A stretch of DNA of 6,094 nucleotides from CAJWKT01 sp964465375 (GTDB lineage Bacteria > Pseudomonadota > Gammaproteobacteria > Steroidobacterales > Rariloculaceae), in contig CAYXIJ010000047.1 in NCBI GenBank assembly GCA_964465375.1, positions 1-6,094 on the forward strand, in the 5' to 3' direction. Below, one piece after another: positions 5,314 through 6,094 of the stretch. Each line of letters starts with the position of its first letter. Positions within the stretch are counted from its first letter, which is position 1. The notes below the pieces were generated by a model. The model had not been told where the DNA came from, searched no databases, and saw only the letters and a program-made list of their open reading frames with translations. The translations under genes and the position numbers were made by a program.

Positions 5314-6094
5314 TCAAGCAATTAAAAAACGCTTTGCAGCGACCCACGTAAAGAAAACCAAAACAGCCAACAAAGACAGCACTACGGGAAAACGGTTCCT
5401 GAACCTAGGCCCCACCCAATCAGTACGGCCGTTGAGAATCAATAGTGCAAATGCTAGAAAAGGGAAAAATAGGGCTCCCGTCACCGTATAAATTTTTTGT
5501 ACTTCCTGAAAACTCCAGAACAATCCCAGCATAGGAATCCCAGCCAAAGCCAGAAGATAGCTTTGGTAGGGTAATGACTGAGTATCAACGGAAGTTGCTC
5601 TCGGTGCGTCACAATAATTGGATTTGGAGCGAAGAAGACGCCAGCAATCAGCAAAAAGATATGGTACGGCCTGCCACACACCCAGCAAGCTGCTAAACAC
5701 GGCGCCGAATGCGCCCACCAGAAACATCCACTTACCGATCGGGCCTAACGATTCTGCTAGTCGATCAGAAAGAGTCACAAGCAACTCTGTACCCTGCCCT
5801 TCGATTTCTATATTACTTCCAACGATCACCATGCAGATGCCAAAAATTCCAGTTACAGCGTAACCCACACCCAAGTCCACCCGGCAAATCCAAAGATCGG
5901 AAGGACTTGAACGTCCCTCCTCTCGCATCCAATACCCGTAACAAAGCACAGTGAGCGTTCCGCCTATGCCTCCAATCAGTGCGACGGTCCACGTAACCCC
6001 AAGGCCACCAAGATCAGGGATGCTCGGAACAAAAAGCCCGCGGGCTACGTCAGCAAAACCCGGCCACAATAAAACAGCGGTCAGTAAGACAGTG
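5314..6094 (-). CDS. Nramp/SLC11-like membrane transporter, C-terminal part (runs off right edge)
   Basis: About 260 residues are visible, ending at TGA 5316-5314. The frame stays open to the window edge, so the true start lies outside, and the TTG at 6069 is an internal leucine. About six hydrophobic segments can be seen, including TVALIGGIGGTLTVLCYGYW, YAVTGIFGICMVIVGSNI, MFLVGAFGAVFSSLLGVWQA, YLLALAGIPMLGLFW, YTVTGALFFPFLAFALLIL and the terminal VLSLLAVLVFFTWVA. GTLTVLCYGYWMREEGR followed later by GAFGAVFSSLLGVWQAVPYLFADCW resembles, from memory, a divergent Nramp-family group annotated as divalent metal (Mn/Fe) transporters. The classical MPH motif of Nramp helix 6 is not present in the visible part. 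It could therefore carry another ion, or belong to another transporter of the same fold. It converges on fdxA with a 12-bp gap. Substrate is not determinable here. Confidence 0.75.
   Translation of the reverse strand, partial: TVLLTAVLLWPGFADVARGLFVPSIPDLGGLGVTWTVALIGGIGGTLTVLCYGYWMREEGRSSPSDLWICRVDLGVGYAVTGIFGICMVIVGSNIEIEGQGTELLVTLSDRLAESLGPIGKWMFLVGAFGAVFSSLLGVWQAVPYLFADCWRLLRSKSNYCDAPRATSVDTQSLPYQSYLLALAGIPMLGLFWSFQEVQKIYTVTGALFFPFLAFALLILNGRTDWVGPRFRNRFPVVLSLLAVLVFFTWVAAKRFLIA

Noticed and set aside
4959..5321. Serine-rich 120-codon open frame antisense to fdxA
   Set aside because: It is the complement of a clearly conserved ferredoxin gene, its low-complexity composition reflects the antisense of acidic and cysteine codons, and it has no family resemblance.

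Overview
The window holds part of an aerobic benzoyl-CoA epoxidation (box) locus and its flank. The minus-strand pair boxC (complete) and boxB (first 83 codons, running off the left edge) encodes the ring-cleaving dihydrolase and the di-iron epoxidase component. A BoxR/BzdR-type regulator (HTH plus shikimate-kinase-like domain) is transcribed divergently, with a probable co-transcribed adrenodoxin/putidaredoxin-type [2Fe-2S] ferredoxin behind it. Convergent to these is a minus-strand acyl-CoA ligase. Divergent from the ligase is an FdxA-type seven-iron ferredoxin. At the right edge is the C-terminal part of a multi-spanning membrane protein resembling the Nramp/SLC11 metal transporters.

The FdxA tail, the box proteins and the moderate base composition with AT-rich intergenic regions suggest a proteobacterium. 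A gammaproteobacterium, perhaps environmental or marine, is my best guess. This is inference from remembered family sequences, not a search.

Layout: 1-250 boxB (-, partial); 254-1900 boxC (-, TTG start behind a strong ribosome site); 1901-2041 a divergent control region with two ATGCAT palindromes and promoter-like elements for both directions; 2042-2932 boxR-like regulator (+); 2950-3270 [2Fe-2S] ferredoxin (+); 3271-3304 short convergent gap; 3305-4861 acyl-CoA ligase (-, possible TTG start at 4918); 4862-4974 divergent gap with a strong imperfect hairpin; 4975-5301 fdxA (+); 5314-6094 Nramp-like C-terminal part (-). No gene-free stretch exceeds 300 bases.

Working model: an acyl-CoA ligase makes an aryl- or acyl-CoA, BoxB (with a BoxA reductase presumed outside the window) epoxidises benzoyl-CoA, BoxC opens the ring, and the regulator senses benzoyl-CoA and controls the divergon through the TGCA-core sites. 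Less ordinary points are the regulator's degenerate acidic motif in its kinase-like pocket, the P450-type ferredoxin sitting directly behind it, a ligase that does not look like a standard benzoate-CoA ligase, and the hairpin ahead of fdxA. I see no clear evidence of a wholly new system.
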